From Penaeicola halotolerans (lineage in GTDB: Bacteria > Bacteroidota > Bacteroidia > Cytophagales > Cyclobacteriaceae), in NCBI RefSeq assembly GCF_016464625.1, contig NZ_JAEAGO010000004.1:248001-312000 (forward strand): a DNA stretch of 64,000 nt, read 5' to 3'. The notes below the pieces were generated by a model, which saw only the letters and a list, made by a program, of their open reading frames with translations, had not been told where the DNA came from and searched no databases. Shown here piece after piece: positions 62,901 through 64,000 of this stretch. Position numbers and translations under genes: made by a program. Every line of letters starts with the position of its first letter. The stretch's first letter is position 1.

Positions 62901-63032
62901 ATTATCTTCACGAAGTATTCAGGTATAGATCCAGAATCTAATAGTTTCTCAGGTCAGTTAAGTTATGGCGTTGACTGGAACGTAGCTCCTATCATCAGAA
63001 CTTGGTCTGTAGGTCTAAATGTTGGATTCTAA
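59952..63032 (+). CDS. SusC/RagA family TonB-dependent outer-membrane transporter (second copy)
   Basis: A 1026-residue receptor. Signal peptide (1-20), CarboxypepD_reg-like domain (about 22-105), TKTLGEVVVVGYGTQERRDVTG, plug (LIVIDGVPVVD, IETYEVLKDGSATAIYGSRA), barrel ending VGLNVGF. The first 110 residues closely match the SusC at 54549 but the plug and barrel differ widely, indicating different ligands. Codons here are richer in C- and G-endings than in the first copy. The SusD partner begins 25 bases after the stop. Confidence 0.95.
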   Translation: MRKLLLFCFLTLFSIGTYAQSVVVTGTVTSSEDGQPIPGVGVQVKGTTTGVPTDLDGKYRIEVPSTDAVLVFQALGMVTQEIRVGNRSTINVILNPDTKTLGEVVVVGYGTQERRDVTGSVTSIKNESIENLVSPSFDAQLAGRAAGVQVTVPNGILGSRPIIRIRGVNSLSGGADPLIVIDGVPVVDSDRSGAVASNPLANINPADIETYEVLKDGSATAIYGSRAANGVILITTKRGKSGKAQVNYNVSTGINESVGRFDLLNGEQFVTIANEKASNINPANTGNAQSSGINTDWQDAVLRSGNTQQHNLSISGGSESTTYFFSLGFTDQESVVKNNDLERYSFRSNIDHKISSKVRVGASLSFTHTAITGLNNGANSLSGAIYNATRALPNVPIFDPNNLEFEGYNIAPGGATTGFGANLAGPDNNIPNIAYVLAKNLYRGRNNRVLGNAYGEVDIVDGLTARSQIGIDLTLADDFTTLDPRHGDGRGVIGSVTMAYNPAIRWNWQNTLNYQTVIAEDHSLNITAGVEYQYTNFYAFSASGTGLSDDFFRLRNLISNSYNNQFSGGSFSENGFDSYFARVNYSFKGKYLLSFAVRNDGISQLAEENRRGTFPGGSIGWRVSDEDFFNSGLISDLKLRASYAEVGNVSLPGGAFPYAGGFGPVQAAAGAGIGYTNVANVALQWETSRKTNVGFDMTVGKVTLSADYFRNDVDGLVLNAPTAPSLGVPGNTISQNVGEMYNEGVEFRIASTVLQRGKFTWNTDFNFTYIKNEVTSLVQPLTGTYNRTVEGGPIAQLYGFKYAGVNAANGNIMYYSGDDIVQLVGASSWRVYNPADPTNIATTGTAPTQFFLGNTLPKYQGGWSNNFTYGNWDAEIFIRYQGGNYIMNETRRGLLGLGFSNNHAEILNRWTESGQETDVPRLYQGRDANTWQTSASNSRFVEKGDFVRIQNIVIGYRVPQETLTNAFNGAIRSARFFAQVQNPIIFTKYSGIDPESNSFSGQLSYGVDWNVAPIIRTWSVGLNVGF

Positions 63033-63057
63033 TTAAACAACCTTAAAAAGAAGAATC

Positions 63058-64000
63058 ATGAAAAATATACTTTCAAACAAAATCAAAACAGCATTTGTAG
63101 CTGTAGCGATGATCGGAGCAACCTCATGCGAGGTGACTGATCTACAGCCAGCTAACATTATTCCAGATGCTGAGGCATTTGCAGATGCTAATAGAGTAAA
63201 TGCCGCTGTATTGGGTATTTACGAGGCAGCTCAGAGAGGTTTCTACTTAGGTGCTGTGCAAAGAGGTTATCCTTTTGGAGCAGCTTCTACGCAACAGGGT
63301 GACATGAGAGGTGAAGACATGTATAATGACCAACTCTTTTATGAGATCACTTATACCAATGGACAAAATCCAAATACTGCCAATAACAATGGTCAATGGA
63401 TCTCTTTATATAGAATGATCAATAGGGCCAATATTGTAATTGAGAATTTAGATATCGCTTTAGAGGCTGGCGCTATCACGCAGGAACAAAGAGATGGGTA
63501 TCTTGGAGAGGCTCTTTTCTTAAGAGCATTAGCACATCACGAATTGGTGATCTATTTCTCTAGACCATACTCTGATGATCCATCAGCAATGGGGATTCCA
63601 TACAGAACTTTCCCTATCAATGACGTATCAAGAGTTGCAGAAGGGGAAGCTGTAGGAAGAGGAACAGTTCAAGGTGTTTACGATCAACTTCTTGAAGATC
63701 TAGATGCGGCAGAAGGATTATTGTCTCCAGATGGTAATGCTTTCCGAGCTACACAAGGAGCTGCTATTGCACTCAAGGCTAGAATCAAGCTTCACATGGA
63801 AGATTGGAATGGCGTTTTGACTGAGTACAACAAAATAGCAGGTGACTATGCAGTTACAGCGGATCCTCTCGAACCGTTTAGAAATGGAACAAGTTCAGAC
63901 AATATTTTCTCTTTTGAAAATACAGAGGCGTCTAATGCAGGAGTAAACGGAGCTTTAGCGACTATGTATGGTAACCCAGCTAACGGTGCCAGAGGTCTTG
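63058..64000 (+). CDS. SusD/RagB family lipoprotein, 5' part only
   Basis: ATG at 63058 opens a frame that runs off the window at 64000 (314 complete codons). The product starts MKNILSNKIKTAFVAVAMIG and has a lipobox-like ATSC (Cys23), then NAAVLGIYEAAQRG, ISLYRMINRANIVIENLD and LGEALFLRALAHHELVIYFSRPY, all RagB/SusD signatures. The C-terminal FILEERRREF-type part lies outside. Partner of the SusC just upstream. Confidence 0.92.
   Translation, partial: MKNILSNKIKTAFVAVAMIGATSCEVTDLQPANIIPDAEAFADANRVNAAVLGIYEAAQRGFYLGAVQRGYPFGAASTQQGDMRGEDMYNDQLFYEITYTNGQNPNTANNNGQWISLYRMINRANIVIENLDIALEAGAITQEQRDGYLGEALFLRALAHHELVIYFSRPYSDDPSAMGIPYRTFPINDVSRVAEGEAVGRGTVQGVYDQLLEDLDAAEGLLSPDGNAFRATQGAAIALKARIKLHMEDWNGVLTEYNKIAGDYAVTADPLEPFRNGTSSDNIFSFENTEASNAGVNGALATMYGNPANGARGL

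Overview
This 64 kb window is chromosomal DNA of a Bacteroidota bacterium, most likely of the order Cytophagales. The signs are two tandem SusC/SusD (RagA/RagB) outer-membrane pairs, the type IX secretion regulator PorX, the LpxC-FabZ fusion, Bacteroidota-restricted families (DUF4296, DUF3822, DUF4905, DUF4924, TIGR02757), -7 boxes of the form TAnnTTTG, many starts without a Shine-Dalgarno sequence, and a fairly low GC content. I name no species. No rRNA, tRNA, insertion sequence, integrase or CRISPR array was seen.

Layout. 1-1.6 kb is AT-rich accessory DNA: the tail of an unknown gene, small unknown ORFs, a gene remnant, and seven 11-bp tandem repeats. 1.6-12 kb holds membrane and cell-envelope genes (NfeD protease, CrtO-like protein, LysM protein), pyrE, two Nudix hydrolases, the coaD cluster, a RecD-like helicase and a DUF1573 protein. 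12-25 kb holds a 1124-residue propeller-amidohydrolase, a DacB/M14 peptidase pair, the PLP-homeostasis protein YggS, a GH3-LysE-DUF6992 cluster, and a short Bat-type operon (DUF58, BatD-like, BatA). 25-38 kb holds mutS2, the lipid A operon lpxD-lpxC/fabZ-lpxA plus an ABC ATPase, an HD phosphohydrolase, and porX-tsaE-ald. 38-52.5 kb holds valS, fumarylacetoacetase, acpH, an SF1 helicase, several small secreted or unknown proteins, lepA, folD and queE. 52.5-64 kb holds a PorE-like OmpA lipid/peptidoglycan-anchored candidate and the two SusCD pairs, the last SusD running off the window.

How the genes work together. Much of the window serves the envelope: lipid A synthesis, peptidoglycan trimming and binding, outer-membrane nutrient import and T9SS control. 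The rest is housekeeping (pyrimidine, CoA, folate, queuosine, t6A tRNA modification, translation). Genes are tightly packed, often with 1-8 nt overlaps or gaps, and hairpin terminators close most units.

I found no clear new defence or mobile system. The least explained parts are the repeat-bearing left edge, the GH3-LysE-DUF6992 cluster, the duplicated-motif secreted protein at 45.3 kb, and the orphan ABC ATPase coupled to lpxA.
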